NCBI RefSeq assembly: GCF_000255705.1
Contig: NZ_JH636443.1
Location: forward strand, 32,764 to 86,946
Direction of reading: 5' to 3'
Origin: Zavarzinella formosa DSM 19928
GTDB lineage: Bacteria > Planctomycetota > Planctomycetia > Gemmatales > Gemmataceae
Length of the DNA stretch: 54,183 bases
Shown here: one piece after another, positions 26,402 through 35,401 of the stretch
How the letters are laid out: each line of letters begins with the position of its first letter
Numbering within the stretch: position 1 is the stretch's first letter
Notes under the pieces: model-generated
What the model was told of the DNA's origin: nothing
Databases searched by the model: none
Seen by the model: only the letters and a program-made list of their open reading frames with translations
Position numbers and translations under genes: made by a program

Positions 26402-27970
26402 ATGACGACGGATCGGCCTCGGCATCTCGGCTCTTGGGCGGCGTATCTCTGGACGACGGTCCTCTTTCCGGGCCGGAGCGCGGAACCCACGGCCACGCGA
26501 AGATCAGCCATCCTGATCCTGCTGTTCCTTCCGGCCCTGCTGCTATACCCGACGCTCAACTTCCGGCTGCTGGAACCGGACGAGGGACGTTACGCCCAGA
26601 TTCCGCGCGAAATGCTGGCGCGGGGCGAATGGGTGGTGCCGACGCTGCAAGGCCAGCCGTATCTCGACAAGCCACCCCTGCTCTACTGGCTGGTGATGGC
26701 CAGCTATTCCGTGTTCGGCGTCAGCGAGGCGGCGGCCCGGTTGATTCCGGCCATCGCCACGCATCTCACCATTTTGCTGGTTTATCTGATCGGCCGGCGA
26801 AGCCTCGGGGAACGCTCCGCATTCTGGGGGGCGTTGCTGCTGGGCATTACGCCGGGGTTTGTCGGCATGGGCCGATTGCTCATCATGGATGGCCTGCTGA
26901 CCATGTGGGTCACGCTGGCCCTGCTCGCCGGTTTCGAGGCCGTTCGCGGGCCGACGCTGCGCCGGGGCTGGTGGTATCTGGCGGCTGTCGCCTGCGGGTT
27001 TGGCGTGTTGACCAAGGGGCCGATTCCGCTGATCCTGCTGGCGCCGCCCATGCTGATGCACGGCTGGCTCACCGGCCAGCGAGCGGCCATCGGTTGGAAA
27101 CACGTTGTCGGCTTTCTGTCGGTCGTTCTCCTCGTCAACCTGCCGTGGTATGCCGGGATTTTCCTGCGACAGCCCGTGTTCCTCCGATACTTTTTCTGGG
27201 AACACAACATCATGAGATTCATCAAACCATTCGACCACTTGGAACCCGTCTGGTTCTACATGCCGGTGATGCTCGCTGGGTTGCTTCCCGGAACACTGCT
27301 GTTGCTGGCCTTCGCCCGCCATCTGATGAGCGGGGACGAATCGCTGGCCCGCACCCGCACGCCGGAACTCGGCTTCTGGCTCCTCGCCGGGGGGTGGTGC
27401 GTGTTGTTCTTCTCGCTCTCCGGGTGCAAATTGCCGACGTATGTTCTTCCGGCGTTCCCGTGTCTGTTGCTCGCCCTCGGCGATTTCGTGGCCAAGACCC
27501 GTTGGCAATCCGCGTGGCAAACCCGCACCGGAGTGACCTGTTCAGCGGCCTTGATGGTGTTCGCGTTTTATGTGGCCATCCCGTGGTATGCGGATCTGCG
27601 TTCGCCGATGGGACCGCCCGCCGTGGCTGACAAACTGCTGGCGTCGAACAACGAGACGATTTACTGCTTCCCCCGGAATGTCGATTCCGTGGCGTTCTAC
27701 ACCGGGCGGGACGATCTCAAGAGCATGAGAAGCAAGCAATCGCAAGAACTAATCGAAACGCTGATGACGCAAGATCACGCCGTGGTGCTGTTCACGCACC
27801 GGCACTCGCTGGAGAGTTTCAAGGCGGTGTTGCCCCCGCAATTGATGGTGGCCGAGGCCACCCCGGTGCGGCATCGCGGCACCGGGGCGAACTTTCTGGA
27901 TAAGATTGTGGGGGATGGTCCGTGGGGCCTGTGCGACGTGGCCGTGATTCAAAAAGTACCCAAACGCTAA
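26402..27970 (+). CDS. ArnT-like glycosyltransferase (GT39/GT83, PMT_2)
   Basis: A 522-residue multi-pass inner-membrane enzyme. The first extracytoplasmic loop carries the family signature EPDEGRYAQIPREML with the catalytic Asp/Glu, followed by PTLQGQPYLDKPPLLYW. About ten to twelve hydrophobic segments follow (LTILLVYLIG, FVGFLSVVLLVNLPWYAGI and others). Relatives move sugars from polyprenyl-phosphate carriers onto lipid A or proteins. The ATG at 26402 has GGGAGG upstream; the donor and acceptor are unknown. Confidence 0.9.
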   Translation: MTTDRPRHLGSWAAYLWTTVLFPGRSAEPTATRRSAILILLFLPALLLYPTLNFRLLEPDEGRYAQIPREMLARGEWVVPTLQGQPYLDKPPLLYWLVMASYSVFGVSEAAARLIPAIATHLTILLVYLIGRRSLGERSAFWGALLLGITPGFVGMGRLLIMDGLLTMWVTLALLAGFEAVRGPTLRRGWWYLAAVACGFGVLTKGPIPLILLAPPMLMHGWLTGQRAAIGWKHVVGFLSVVLLVNLPWYAGIFLRQPVFLRYFFWEHNIMRFIKPFDHLEPVWFYMPVMLAGLLPGTLLLLAFARHLMSGDESLARTRTPELGFWLLAGGWCVLFFSLSGCKLPTYVLPAFPCLLLALGDFVAKTRWQSAWQTRTGVTCSAALMVFAFYVAIPWYADLRSPMGPPAVADKLLASNNETIYCFPRNVDSVAFYTGRDDLKSMRSKQSQELIETLMTQDHAVVLFTHRHSLESFKAVLPPQLMVAEATPVRHRGTGANFLDKIVGDGPWGLCDVAVIQKVPKR

Positions 27971-27984
27971 ACGGCAGAGCGCGG

Positions 27985-28416
27985 ATGATTTCTATCGAAC
28001 CGATGACCCCGGCCGACATTCCCGACGCGCTGGCCGTGTGGGCCGACCAACCGGGCATCGTCCTGCGGGAAGCGGACACCCCGGAGGCCCTGACGGCGTA
28101 CCTGAAACGCAACCCCGGCACCAGTTTCATCGTGCGTGAGAACGGCCGGGTGATCGGGGCCGCCCTCTCGGGCCACGATGGCCGCCGGGGTTTCCTGCAT
28201 CATGTGCTGATTGTCGAAGGTCACCGCCGCCGCGGTCTGGGCCGCCGACTGGTGGAAACCTGCCTGGACGCGCTCGAAGCCCAGGGCATTTTGAAAAGTC
28301 ATATCTACGTGAATCATGACAACGAAGACGGCAAAGTCTTCTGGCGCCGCCTCGGCTGGGCCGAACGCCCGATGCTGACGCTCATGTCCGTCAGCCGGGG
28401 CGGAGAGATGGCGTGA
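27985..28416 (+). CDS. GNAT-family N-acetyltransferase
   Basis: A 143-residue single-domain acetyltransferase with the acetyl-CoA loop VEGHRRRGLGRRLVE and the later NHDNEDGKVFWRRLGW, similar to ribosomal-protein or amino-acid acetyltransferases such as YpeA. It lies 14 bases after the stop of the glycosyltransferase and is probably cotranscribed. The ribosome site is weak, as expected for a coupled second gene. Confidence 0.87.
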   Translation: MISIEPMTPADIPDALAVWADQPGIVLREADTPEALTAYLKRNPGTSFIVRENGRVIGAALSGHDGRRGFLHHVLIVEGHRRRGLGRRLVETCLDALEAQGILKSHIYVNHDNEDGKVFWRRLGWAERPMLTLMSVSRGGEMA

Positions 28417-28452
28417 GACCGCCTGGCTTCGCCGGCTCTTTGAGGCAGCCGA

Positions 28453-28956
28453 TTGATTGACAATTTCCTACTTTTGTCCCTGATGATTTACACCGGCCCG
28501 TATCTCGTGTCGGGCGCATGGGTTCTGTTCAACCTTCAACGGGTGATCAACGCCATCGCCCCCGAGCGTCGCGAGGTTTCCCCGCTCTTCGTCTGGTTCG
28601 GGCTGCTGCCTGTGATTGGTCAAATCTGGAGCGTGTTTCTCGTCAATTTGGCCTCCAATTCATTGAAAGAGGAATTCGTCTTTCGGAAATACGATCTGAC
28701 CGGCGAAAGCTTCGGACAAAAACCGGGCGAGGCTTGGTGCCGATGGCTGGGCGGCTCGATGGTCTTCGTGGCGCTGGGCGTTCTTGCTCAGAGTGACATC
28801 ATCGTCTCGGTCTCCTACTTACCCGGACTTTTCGCCTTGGGCATGGCGTTGGAATACGGCTACGTGATGCACGCCCACTGGCAGCATCTGAACGGCAAAG
28901 GCGTTGCCCATCGCACGGCAGATGAGCGGGATTTCGACGAGGATTACCGGGGGTAA
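28453..28956 (+). CDS. membrane protein of unknown function
   Basis: A 167-residue protein with three or four membrane helices (MIYTGPYLVSGAWVLFNL, PLFVWFGLLPVIGQIWSVFL, MVFVALGVLAQSDIIVSV, YLPGLFALGMALEYGYV) and a polar C-terminus rich in Asp and Glu. The start appears to be TTG at 28453, with GAGG 7 bases upstream; an ATG at 28483 would cut into the first helix. I cannot assign a family. It is close to the two genes before it. Confidence 0.65.
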   Translation: MIDNFLLLSLMIYTGPYLVSGAWVLFNLQRVINAIAPERREVSPLFVWFGLLPVIGQIWSVFLVNLASNSLKEEFVFRKYDLTGESFGQKPGEAWCRWLGGSMVFVALGVLAQSDIIVSVSYLPGLFALGMALEYGYVMHAHWQHLNGKGVAHRTADERDFDEDYRG

Positions 28957-28989
28957 AGAAGAAAATGACACGAGAAGAACCCCGTGAAG

Positions 28990-29014
28990 CCGCGACGCGA
29001 AGTCTTCGCAGCGG
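28990..29014. terminator. hairpin at convergent junction
   Basis: The sequence CCGC..GCGAA-GTC-TTCGC..GCGG forms an interrupted stem between the convergent membrane-protein and toxin genes. There is no T-run. Confidence 0.4.
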
Positions 29015-29059
29015 AGCGTGGACTTCCGGCGGGCAATCGCCGCCGGGACAGTCTCTCGA

Positions 29060-29365
29060 TCAAAAGAGACGGCTTCGCCTCACCCACCATGTCCGGGAAC
29101 TTTGGCGGTAATGAAGGACGGCAAGGACAATGGTTTCGTTCGTGTCGATCCGATAATAGATAATGTGCGGAAACCGCGGAATCATCGCCGCCCGAACTGC
29201 TCCGCGAACAATGCCGTACAGATGCGGATTATGCGTGATTCGATTGGCTTGAATGGTCAATTGATCGAGGAAGCGATCGCCGAGTCCGGCGGAACGGGAT
29301 TCATAATCATCATAAATCGCATCAATTTCCTCGCGGGCTTCCACGATGAATCGCAAGGGGTTCAT
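29060..29365 (-). CDS. RelE/ParE-family toxin
   Basis: A 101-residue toxin with the typical order: an N-terminal strand and helix (LRFIVEAREEIDAIYDDYESRS), a central LGDRFLDQLTIQANRI helix and a C-terminal strand pair ending YYRIDTNETIVLAVLHYRQS. RelE proteins cleave mRNA on the ribosome and ParE proteins block gyrase; the sequence alone does not decide. The ATG overlaps the antitoxin stop as ATGA. Confidence 0.85.
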   Translation of the reverse strand: MNPLRFIVEAREEIDAIYDDYESRSAGLGDRFLDQLTIQANRITHNPHLYGIVRGAVRAAMIPRFPHIIYYRIDTNETIVLAVLHYRQSSRTWWVRRSRLF

Positions 29366-29586
29366 TTTGCCCTGCGCACATGGGCCAGCACTTCATCCAG
29401 CGAATAGGTCTTTGATGGATTGGCTTGATGCTCCGTCCATCGGCGATCAAGTTCCTCGTTCAAATCATCATCAATGACTGGCGCAAGGTTTTCGACCGCG
29501 AGCTGGTCCCATATCGCTTGAACCAATTCGAGCTTATCCTGAACAGACCACTCGCCTACTTCTTTGAGAATTTCTGGTGTGTTCAT
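29362..29586 (-). CDS. addiction-module antitoxin
   Basis: A 74-residue antitoxin with the DKLELVQAIWDQLA helix of the unstable-antitoxin family and an acidic and basic tail (DEELDRRW-like, then DEVLAHVRRAK). It is the first gene of the toxin-antitoxin operon and should repress it together with the toxin. The ATG at 29586 has GGGGGA upstream. It is similar in kind to the antitoxin at 3923, whose toxin is truncated. Confidence 0.85.
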   Translation of the reverse strand: MNTPEILKEVGEWSVQDKLELVQAIWDQLAVENLAPVIDDDLNEELDRRWTEHQANPSKTYSLDEVLAHVRRAK

Positions 29587-29676
29587 CGTTTGTCCCCCAA
29601 TTGGTGATTTGATTCTACCAATGGCTGACGCTCTTTGAAACACGGCGAGCCCAGATATCCATTCCGCTTCCCATAC

Positions 29677-30966
29677 TCACCCCGTCCCCATCAGATAACC
29701 CCGCAAATCCACATAAGACTGGGTGCAGCGTTCCCGCCAGGCGGCGTCGGCGAGTTGGCTGATGGACAGGGGGCGGAACACCGCTTGAATCAGCAGCTTG
29801 TTGCCTCGTTGCGGGTCCACTTGATGCAGGTGAAGTTCCAACATTAATGGGTCCGGCTTGCGGCCAAAGCCGAGCCAGGAGAGCGAGCCGCCGCGGGTTT
29901 GGTTCATGGCCGGCGCGATTTTCATCGTCACCATGCCGGGGATGCTCTCCAAAATCTGACCGGCGTGATCGGAGGCATAACCCCGGAGTTTCATGATGGC
30001 GATAGATTCTGGCATCCAGGCCTCCATCGTGAAGGCCAGCGTGTTCGGGTCGTTGACCAACACCGGGCCGGTCGGCCGCACGGGCAGGGGTTTGGTGGTT
30101 TCCCCGAAGCCGGAATGCGACATCGAGATGGCCATTTCGTACATCTCGCCCAGTTCGGCGGCGCTCTGCGGCCGGTCGGCGGGGTTCTTCTCCAGACAGG
30201 TGAACACGCAGGCTTCGATCGGCTCGGGAATGTCGATGTTCAAACCCAAGTCACCGAAACGAGGCGGCATCTCCGTGGCGTGGGCGAGCATCAGGTCCAT
30301 GCTGGACGGCCCGATGAACGGCAACCGCCCGGTGAGGAGTTCGTACATCATCACGCCGACGCTGTACAAGTCGCCGCGATGATCGACATCGTCCCCCTTC
30401 ACCTGCTCCGGGTTGATGTAGCCAGGCGTGCCGACCGCGAACTCGGCACTGCTGGCCCGGTAATCCGTCAGGGCGGTGGCATCGAGCAATTTGGCGAGGC
30501 CAAAGTCCATCACCTTGACCTTCTCGCGCGGGGTGTCGTGATCCACCACCATGAGATTGGCCGGTTTCAAGTCGCGGTGGATCAGGCCCTGTTCGTGGGC
30601 GACTTGCAGCACTTCACAGAGTTGAGTGATGAGCCGGCCGACGCGGGTGTAGGAGAGGCGGCCATTTTTGGCGAGGAGAGTTTCGAGGTTCACGCCCCGG
30701 ATGTATTCCATCACGATGCACGGGCCATCCGAGATGGACGCATCGAAAAGCGAGACGGCGTAAGGATGCGCGAACCGGGCCATCAACAGCGTCTCACGCT
30801 GGAAGCGGTCGCGGAATTTCGGGTCGGCGGCCACGTCGTCGTGCATCACCTTGACGACGACCTGCCGGCCAAGATCGAGTTGCCGGGCCAAGTACACCTT
30901 GCCCATCCCCCCCTCGCCGAGGAGACGGACCGCTTCGTACCGGCCGAGGAAAATACGGCCAATCAT
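29677..30966 (-). CDS. Hanks-type serine/threonine protein kinase
   Basis: A 429-residue kinase. The P-loop is GEGGMGKV (17-24), the catalytic Lys39 is in VVVKVM, the catalytic loop HRDLKPANL starts at H130, the DFG motif is at D154 and the activation segment is GTPGYINPEQ. The last 140 residues or so form a soluble C-terminal region (FTMEAWMPESIAIMKLRGYASD and LMLELHLHQVDPQRGNKLL) with no membrane helix, PASTA or other known repeat, so it is probably a cytoplasmic regulatory domain. The ATG at 30966 is preferred; a TTG ten codons earlier also stays in frame. Confidence 0.93.
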   Translation of the reverse strand: MIGRIFLGRYEAVRLLGEGGMGKVYLARQLDLGRQVVVKVMHDDVAADPKFRDRFQRETLLMARFAHPYAVSLFDASISDGPCIVMEYIRGVNLETLLAKNGRLSYTRVGRLITQLCEVLQVAHEQGLIHRDLKPANLMVVDHDTPREKVKVMDFGLAKLLDATALTDYRASSAEFAVGTPGYINPEQVKGDDVDHRGDLYSVGVMMYELLTGRLPFIGPSSMDLMLAHATEMPPRFGDLGLNIDIPEPIEACVFTCLEKNPADRPQSAAELGEMYEMAISMSHSGFGETTKPLPVRPTGPVLVNDPNTLAFTMEAWMPESIAIMKLRGYASDHAGQILESIPGMVTMKIAPAMNQTRGGSLSWLGFGRKPDPLMLELHLHQVDPQRGNKLLIQAVFRPLSISQLADAAWRERCTQSYVDLRGYLMGTG

Positions 30967-31606
30967 GCCCTGCCCATGTTGCGCGGGCGGCAGCAAGGCT
31001 GCCAGGAAAAGCCCATGTGATTATCGTAGTGCGAATTTGACGAAGCAACCATGCGACCCTCGAAACGAGAACCGCCGGTCGTTCGTCCGTGGAAGGACAT
31101 CTCAAGAATAGCGGACAAGTGCGGCCGGAGTCGGGATTTGGTCCAGATTTTGTTCTGGCCGAAAATTGAGCCGACACCATCGGCATTCAACTGCGCATCG
31201 CGAGGAAACAATCGTTACAATCCGCACAATCGCAACTTCAAAATTTCAAATTTGGCGATTTGGGGTAGAATGATTTTGACCAAAACGTGGTCAAATACTC
31301 CATCTTTTCAGTTTTAGACGAACATGGAACATAAATTGCAATTCAATTTGACTAACAACCGGACATGAAATCTGCCGCTGAATGATGCCCGGTTGGCGTG
31401 GTTTACAGTTGGTGGCCAGCGGCATGCGAACCATTCGCAAGAGTATTTTAAGGAACTTTTGCCCTTGTAAAATTTTCAAGAGCTGTACTAGACAGATCTT
31501 GACAGAATCTTTAGAATATCTTCCTTGAAGCCCAATTTAGCTATTCCCCCTCGGCCGATTCGTTTCGGCAGGCGAAATTGTGGTTTCTTAGGTGGAGGAG
31601 AAGAAC
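30967..31606. other. long divergent intergenic region
   Basis: This 640-base, comparatively AT-rich region lies between the kinase and a small membrane-protein gene. It should hold promoters for both. The only structure I see is a short palindrome at 31276-31294. Confidence 0.55.
31276..31294. promoter_or_regulatory. candidate operator, 7-bp inverted repeat
   Basis: TTGACCA and TGGTCAA flank a 5-base spacer in an AT-rich context between divergent genes. It could bind a small dimeric regulator; nothing else supports this. Confidence 0.25.
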
Positions 31607-31780
31607 ATGAGCGACGAAGTGTTTCGTTCCCTCAGTTGGGTTGGGCTGGCCGTTGGGATCGTCGCCGTTTTCATGGTGCTGGAAATTCTCTTCCGCTCCC
31701 TGACGAACCGCTACGGGACCCAGCAAGATCAGTTCCCGCACCGGGCCGCGAATGGCAGTTCCACGACTCAGTACAAGTAA
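31607..31780 (+). CDS. 57-residue single-pass membrane protein
   Basis: A short protein, MSDEVFRSLSWVGLAVGIVA and onward, with one membrane helix (about 10-28) and a hydrophilic C-terminal tail of about 28 residues rich in Gln and Thr. The ribosome site GGAGGAG lies about 7 bases before the ATG. A strong terminator follows at 31824. The function is unknown. Confidence 0.72.
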   Translation: MSDEVFRSLSWVGLAVGIVAVFMVLEILFRSLTNRYGTQQDQFPHRAANGSSTTQYK

Positions 31781-31823
31781 CCAACCGTCCCGCCCCTTGT
31801 CGGCCCCGCACAACAAAAAATTG

Positions 31824-31858
31824 AAAAAGCCGACCGGGCAATCCGGTCGGCTTTTTTT
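31824..31858. terminator. bidirectional rho-independent terminator
   Basis: The stem AAAAAGCCGACCGG / CCGGTCGGCTTTTT with a 5-base loop has an A-run on the left and a T-run on the right, so it can serve both the small membrane-protein gene and the convergent lipoprotein gene. Confidence 0.9.
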
Positions 31859-31897
31859 GTTTCAACTCTCAATCATTTGGCCAAAAGCCAGGCGTCC

Positions 31898-32365
31898 TCA
31901 ACGAATCCCCCCCATCGCGCCTCCCATCGCCCCCCCCTGGCCGGTGAGTGGAAAGTCGATGGTGGAGGGACTCGCGCCGGGCACCGTCGCCGTTAAAATG
32001 GTGTCTTCCATTTTGCTGTAAAACGGAGGAAGAGTTTCTTTTCCTCCAGTGGAAAACGGGCTGGCATCCGCCGGGATTTCCTTGCCATCAGTTCCCAAAA
32101 TCCGCGAGATGACCACTTTGTATTCTCCCGGCGGCACGCCAGCGTCCCCCTTGGTAGACATCAAGGCGTATTTTCCGTCGGCATCGGTGCGGGCGCTTCC
32201 CGGCGCTCCTTTTTTGTCCGTCGGGATGAATTGAATCATGGCGCCACTGATCGGTTTGCCCTTCAAGGAAACCTTTCCGGTGATCGCCACCGGCGGACCA
32301 GAGGAAGAATTTGAACAACCGGACAGGCAGATCAATCCGCCAATCAACAAGACAAAACTGCGCAT
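31898..32365 (-). CDS. lipoprotein downstream of DUF1559 gene
   Basis: A 155-residue lipoprotein with the leader MRSFVLLIGGLICLSGC (lipobox LSGC) and a carboxypeptidase-regulatory-like domain (ITGKVSLKGKPISGAMIQF, DGKYALMSTKGDAGVPPGEYKVVI). The C-terminus contains Gly-Gly-Ala-Met repeats (GGAMGGAMGG). It lies downstream of the DUF1559 gene at 32483 on the same strand, with 117 bases between them, and has a GAGGAA ribosome site. The role is unknown. Confidence 0.85.
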   Translation of the reverse strand: MRSFVLLIGGLICLSGCSNSSSGPPVAITGKVSLKGKPISGAMIQFIPTDKKGAPGSARTDADGKYALMSTKGDAGVPPGEYKVVISRILGTDGKEIPADASPFSTGGKETLPPFYSKMEDTILTATVPGASPSTIDFPLTGQGGAMGGAMGGIR

Positions 32366-32482
32366 GGGTTCCTCAAAAAAATCTGATGAAGGTGAGATGG
32401 GGCGGGTGACAAAACAACAACAGGCGATTCTCCCCCGGACCATTCCGAAGATGAATCGCCTGCCTGCCAAACCGAGGGCGTC

Positions 32483-33472
32483 CTAGGGGAGCGTGACCAC
32501 GTTGCCGTCGCCGATTTTGGTCATGTTCGTGAGGGTGGTGGTGTCCACAGTGTCACGGACGAAGGAAACAGAGCCGTCCCCCTTGAGGAAGTTGGCGCCG
32601 CCAGTGTGCAGGCTGCCCGGATTCCACCATTCGGAGCTTTGTCCGCGAGGCAGGGGTTTGCCTGCGTTGGCGCCCGTCCACGAGGGGTATACCCACACGT
32701 TGATGCCGTTGGTCGGATCCAAGCCGGTCATCACCCACGACCGATAGGCCCAAGCGGCCCGCGAACCGTCGTACACAGCCAAGGTTCCCTCGGCCATGGC
32801 GAACGTGTTGCTCGTGCCGTCAACGATGTCGGCCATTCTGCATTTGCTATTTTCGCCAAACATGTATCTCGTGGCGCCTGTTCCATTGGTCCAATAGTTG
32901 GCGCCGCTCGTCGGATAAGCCATGAAGTCGTAATTGGTCTTGTAGGCCACACCGGTTGACGGGCCATAGAACGTGCCGGTGATGGTATCCGGCCCATTGT
33001 CCGACGGGCACATGATCGTGCCAATTCGCTGCTGACAAAGCGCCAGATTCGCCGCGCTCACGCCGCCGCCGGCCAGAGTGCCAGTCTGCCCGTTCTGTTG
33101 AGAATGGGACGCTGACGTGTTGTCATACTGTTTGAACAGATTGTCTTGCTCCATGTACGGCAACATGAGGACGATGCCGTTGAGGTTGTAGCCGGGGCTG
33201 TTCGCCGGGCTGGCCCAAGCGTAGTTTTTTCCACCCGCCGGGAATTCACCATTGGCGCTTTCGTAATTATGAAGCGCCAAACCGAGTTGTTTCAGGTTGT
33301 TGGAGCATTTCATCCGGTTCGCTGCTTCGCGGATCTTTTGGACCGCCGGCAACAACAACCCGATGAGGATGGCGATAATCGCGATCACCACCAACAGTTC
33401 GATCAGCGTAAAGGCTGATCGTCCGGAAACGCGGCGATAGGCCGCCATTTGCGGACAGCGTGAGTTTGACAA
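32483..33472 (-). CDS. DUF1559 pilin-like protein, paralogue A
   Basis: A 329-residue protein with the leader [43 protein letters not shown] and the H-X9-DG motif [13 protein letters not shown] place the start at TTG 33472 because GGGAG lies 5 bases upstream and the neighbouring paralogue conserves both the TTG and the following [18 protein letters not shown]; an ATG at 33448 has no ribosome site. Read from the TTG, the basic leader is longer than usual, with 23 residues before FTLIEL. Confidence 0.93.
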   Translation of the reverse strand: MSNSRCPQMAAYRRVSGRSAFTLIELLVVIAIIAILIGLLLPAVQKIREAANRMKCSNNLKQLGLALHNYESANGEFPAGGKNYAWASPANSPGYNLNGIVLMLPYMEQDNLFKQYDNTSASHSQQNGQTGTLAGGGVSAANLALCQQRIGTIMCPSDNGPDTITGTFYGPSTGVAYKTNYDFMAYPTSGANYWTNGTGATRYMFGENSKCRMADIVDGTSNTFAMAEGTLAVYDGSRAAWAYRSWVMTGLDPTNGINVWVYPSWTGANAGKPLPRGQSSEWWNPGSLHTGGANFLKGDGSVSFVRDTVDTTTLTNMTKIGDGNVVTLP

Positions 33473-33897
33473 GAAGACTCCCTGACAAGATGAGGTACGA
33501 AAAATCAAAAGCCGTGCGGGCAGGAACGAGACAGGTCTCGTTAATCGACGGCGGGATAAATTGATTAAAGCAATCATCATGCCGCAAAAGTCAACGCGAA
33601 TCATCCAAGACCTTGTTCTCCACAAATGACGTGAAAACAGGCACTTGCAACAATTCAACAATCTGACATATCACCAATATATAAGATTGTCTGATGGCTG
33701 AATGTGAACATAAAATGCTTAAATAATGTGCATTACTAAAATAAAGTCACTCGTTTATAACGACACCGAACAGTGGCAAATTGGTCTGAAACAAGAATTG
33801 TCTTTGGAACTTCGTTCGCAGACTGGCGCCAATAAAAAACCGACGAGGAAACCTCGTCGGTTTTTCGACTTCAACCGATCAGTTGGGTGAAAATCAA
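33473..33897. other. intergenic region between two DUF1559 paralogues
   Basis: This 425-base region contains the terminator of the upstream paralogue (33835-33865) and must hold the promoter of paralogue A. The middle (about 33640-33830) is AT-rich. I see no gene in it. Confidence 0.6.
33835..33865. terminator. bidirectional rho-independent terminator
   Basis: The stem AAAAACCGACGAGG / CCTCGTCGGTTTTT with a 3-base loop and A/T tails lies 33 bases past the stop of the DUF1559 paralogue B. Confidence 0.9.
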
Positions 33898-34905
33898 TTA
33901 CCAGTCTGTTCCGTTGACGGTGCCGTCGCTCGGATTGGCGGCAAGCCAGAGCGTGGTGGCTGTGATCGAGGTGCGAACCGTCTTGACGCTACCGTCCATC
34001 AGGCCGCACAGAACCGAACCCGTGTGAGCCGAGCTAATCGTCCGGTCCCCAGTAGGTTGGGTGGAGGAGTTGCTGTAAACCGCCGCCGAGGGAGAAGCCA
34101 GCGGAACCATCCCGACATCAAGGAGAGCGCCACCCGACGGGGGCGACGAGGCGATCGATCCGAACTGGGCCTGGTACACGTTGAACACCGGACCATAAGT
34201 GGTGGGGCCGGAAGAGAAACTGCCCGGCGACAAGTCTCGGTAAGCGTAGATGCCGCCGATTCCGATCATCCGTTCTGAAAAGCCAATCGTGTTCGAGGAA
34301 CCGTCTTGAATGGTGGCGATGGTCGTGGCCTTGGTCGTCGTCCAGACGCAACTCGTCGGGGCGGTGGTGGCCGTCGCCCCAGAGATGTTTGCAAAGACCC
34401 CGGCGTTGGCAACATAACAAGAAACGGCGGTCGGGCTGGTGGTGGTCAGCGTGTTAACAGCCACAGCGCTGTTGACCGTCGAAGCGCTTCCCTTGGGATC
34501 GGAGGGACAAAGGAACGTGTTGATCACTTGGGCGCAGTTCGTGGGATTCAATCCACCGGCGCTTTGGAAGCTGGTGTACAAATTGGCTTGTTCGATGTAC
34601 GGCAGCAGCGTGACCATGATGCTGACGCGGCCATTGGCCGGGGTCACCGTGTTGACGTTGCCTTCCATCGGCGGCAGGGCCTGGTATGTGCCTTCGTAGT
34701 TATGCACGCCCAAGGCGATTTGCTTCAGGTTGTTTGAACACTTCATACGGTTGGCGGCTTCGCGGATTTTTTGAACCGCTGGCAACAACAAGCCGATCAA
34801 AATAGCGATGATCGCAATGACCACCAGCAATTCAATCAGCGTAAAAGCCGACCGACCGGAAATACGGCGATACACCGCCATTTGCGGACAACGTGAGATT
34901 GACAA
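33898..34905 (-). CDS. DUF1559 pilin-like protein, paralogue B
   Basis: A 335-residue protein very like paralogue A at its N-terminus ([18 protein letters not shown], then [19 protein letters not shown]), with [21 protein letters not shown] and the H-X9-DG motif [12 protein letters not shown]. The start is TTG 34905, with GGAG 5 bases upstream, as in paralogue A. The central and C-terminal parts have diverged, so the pair is probably an older duplication with strong conservation of the export leader. No lipoprotein gene follows this copy; a terminator does. Confidence 0.93.
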   Translation of the reverse strand: MSISRCPQMAVYRRISGRSAFTLIELLVVIAIIAILIGLLLPAVQKIREAANRMKCSNNLKQIALGVHNYEGTYQALPPMEGNVNTVTPANGRVSIMVTLLPYIEQANLYTSFQSAGGLNPTNCAQVINTFLCPSDPKGSASTVNSAVAVNTLTTTSPTAVSCYVANAGVFANISGATATTAPTSCVWTTTKATTIATIQDGSSNTIGFSERMIGIGGIYAYRDLSPGSFSSGPTTYGPVFNVYQAQFGSIASSPPSGGALLDVGMVPLASPSAAVYSNSSTQPTGDRTISSAHTGSVLCGLMDGSVKTVRTSITATTLWLAANPSDGTVNGTDW

Positions 34906-35401
34906 AGACGCTCCATGTGAAAAAGAAGTAAAAGACCGAATCACAGGCCGTTTCTTGGAGAGGAAAACGAGTGTTGATCCCGTTTTTCGGCGGCAGGGTG
35001 CAAGAAGTTAAGCAATCAACGTGCCGTGAGATCCCGCGAGCGCCAATTCATCCTTCCCGATTACCGCAAACCACTTAGCCACAGACATTTGCGACAACCA
35101 TCATATCACCACCACCAAACGCTCATATGCCCAAAATCCTGTTAGATTGCTCAAAAATCACCCACGATGCCTGTTCAATTCGCGTTATCAAAAATCGCTC
35201 GATCATAAGAATCAAGCTCAACAAGCCCCGTGGCCGCGTTCCTGCGAACGAGAGGATTTCCACGAATCCCATGCGAGCATCACTTGCATGGAGATTTGGC
35301 GTGGAGCAAATCACAGTGAATTCAATTGCCCAAGAACAGCTTCAGGCAGAGATGATTTGATTGAGGAAAGCCGCACATTATGCGGCGAGATGACAAACCG
35401 C
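34906..35401. other. intergenic region upstream of DUF1559 paralogue B
   Basis: This 496-base stretch includes the promoter region of paralogue B and the 3' end of the beta-helix gene. The open frames across 35127-35515 show no coding character. Apart from a small hairpin at 35370-35386, I see nothing in it. Confidence 0.55.
35370..35386 (-). terminator. weak hairpin after the beta-helix gene
   Basis: GCCGCA and TGCGGC with a 5-base loop sit just past the stop at 35402, followed on the minus strand by only three Ts. Confidence 0.35.

Noticed and set aside
28965-29110. A short plus-strand frame starting MTREEPREAATR
   Set aside because: It overlaps the toxin gene's 3' end and hairpins, and has no protein-like pattern.
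35127-35360. A 77-codon open frame between DUF1559 and beta-helix genes
   Set aside because: No ribosome site, no recognisable motif and codon use unlike the neighbours.
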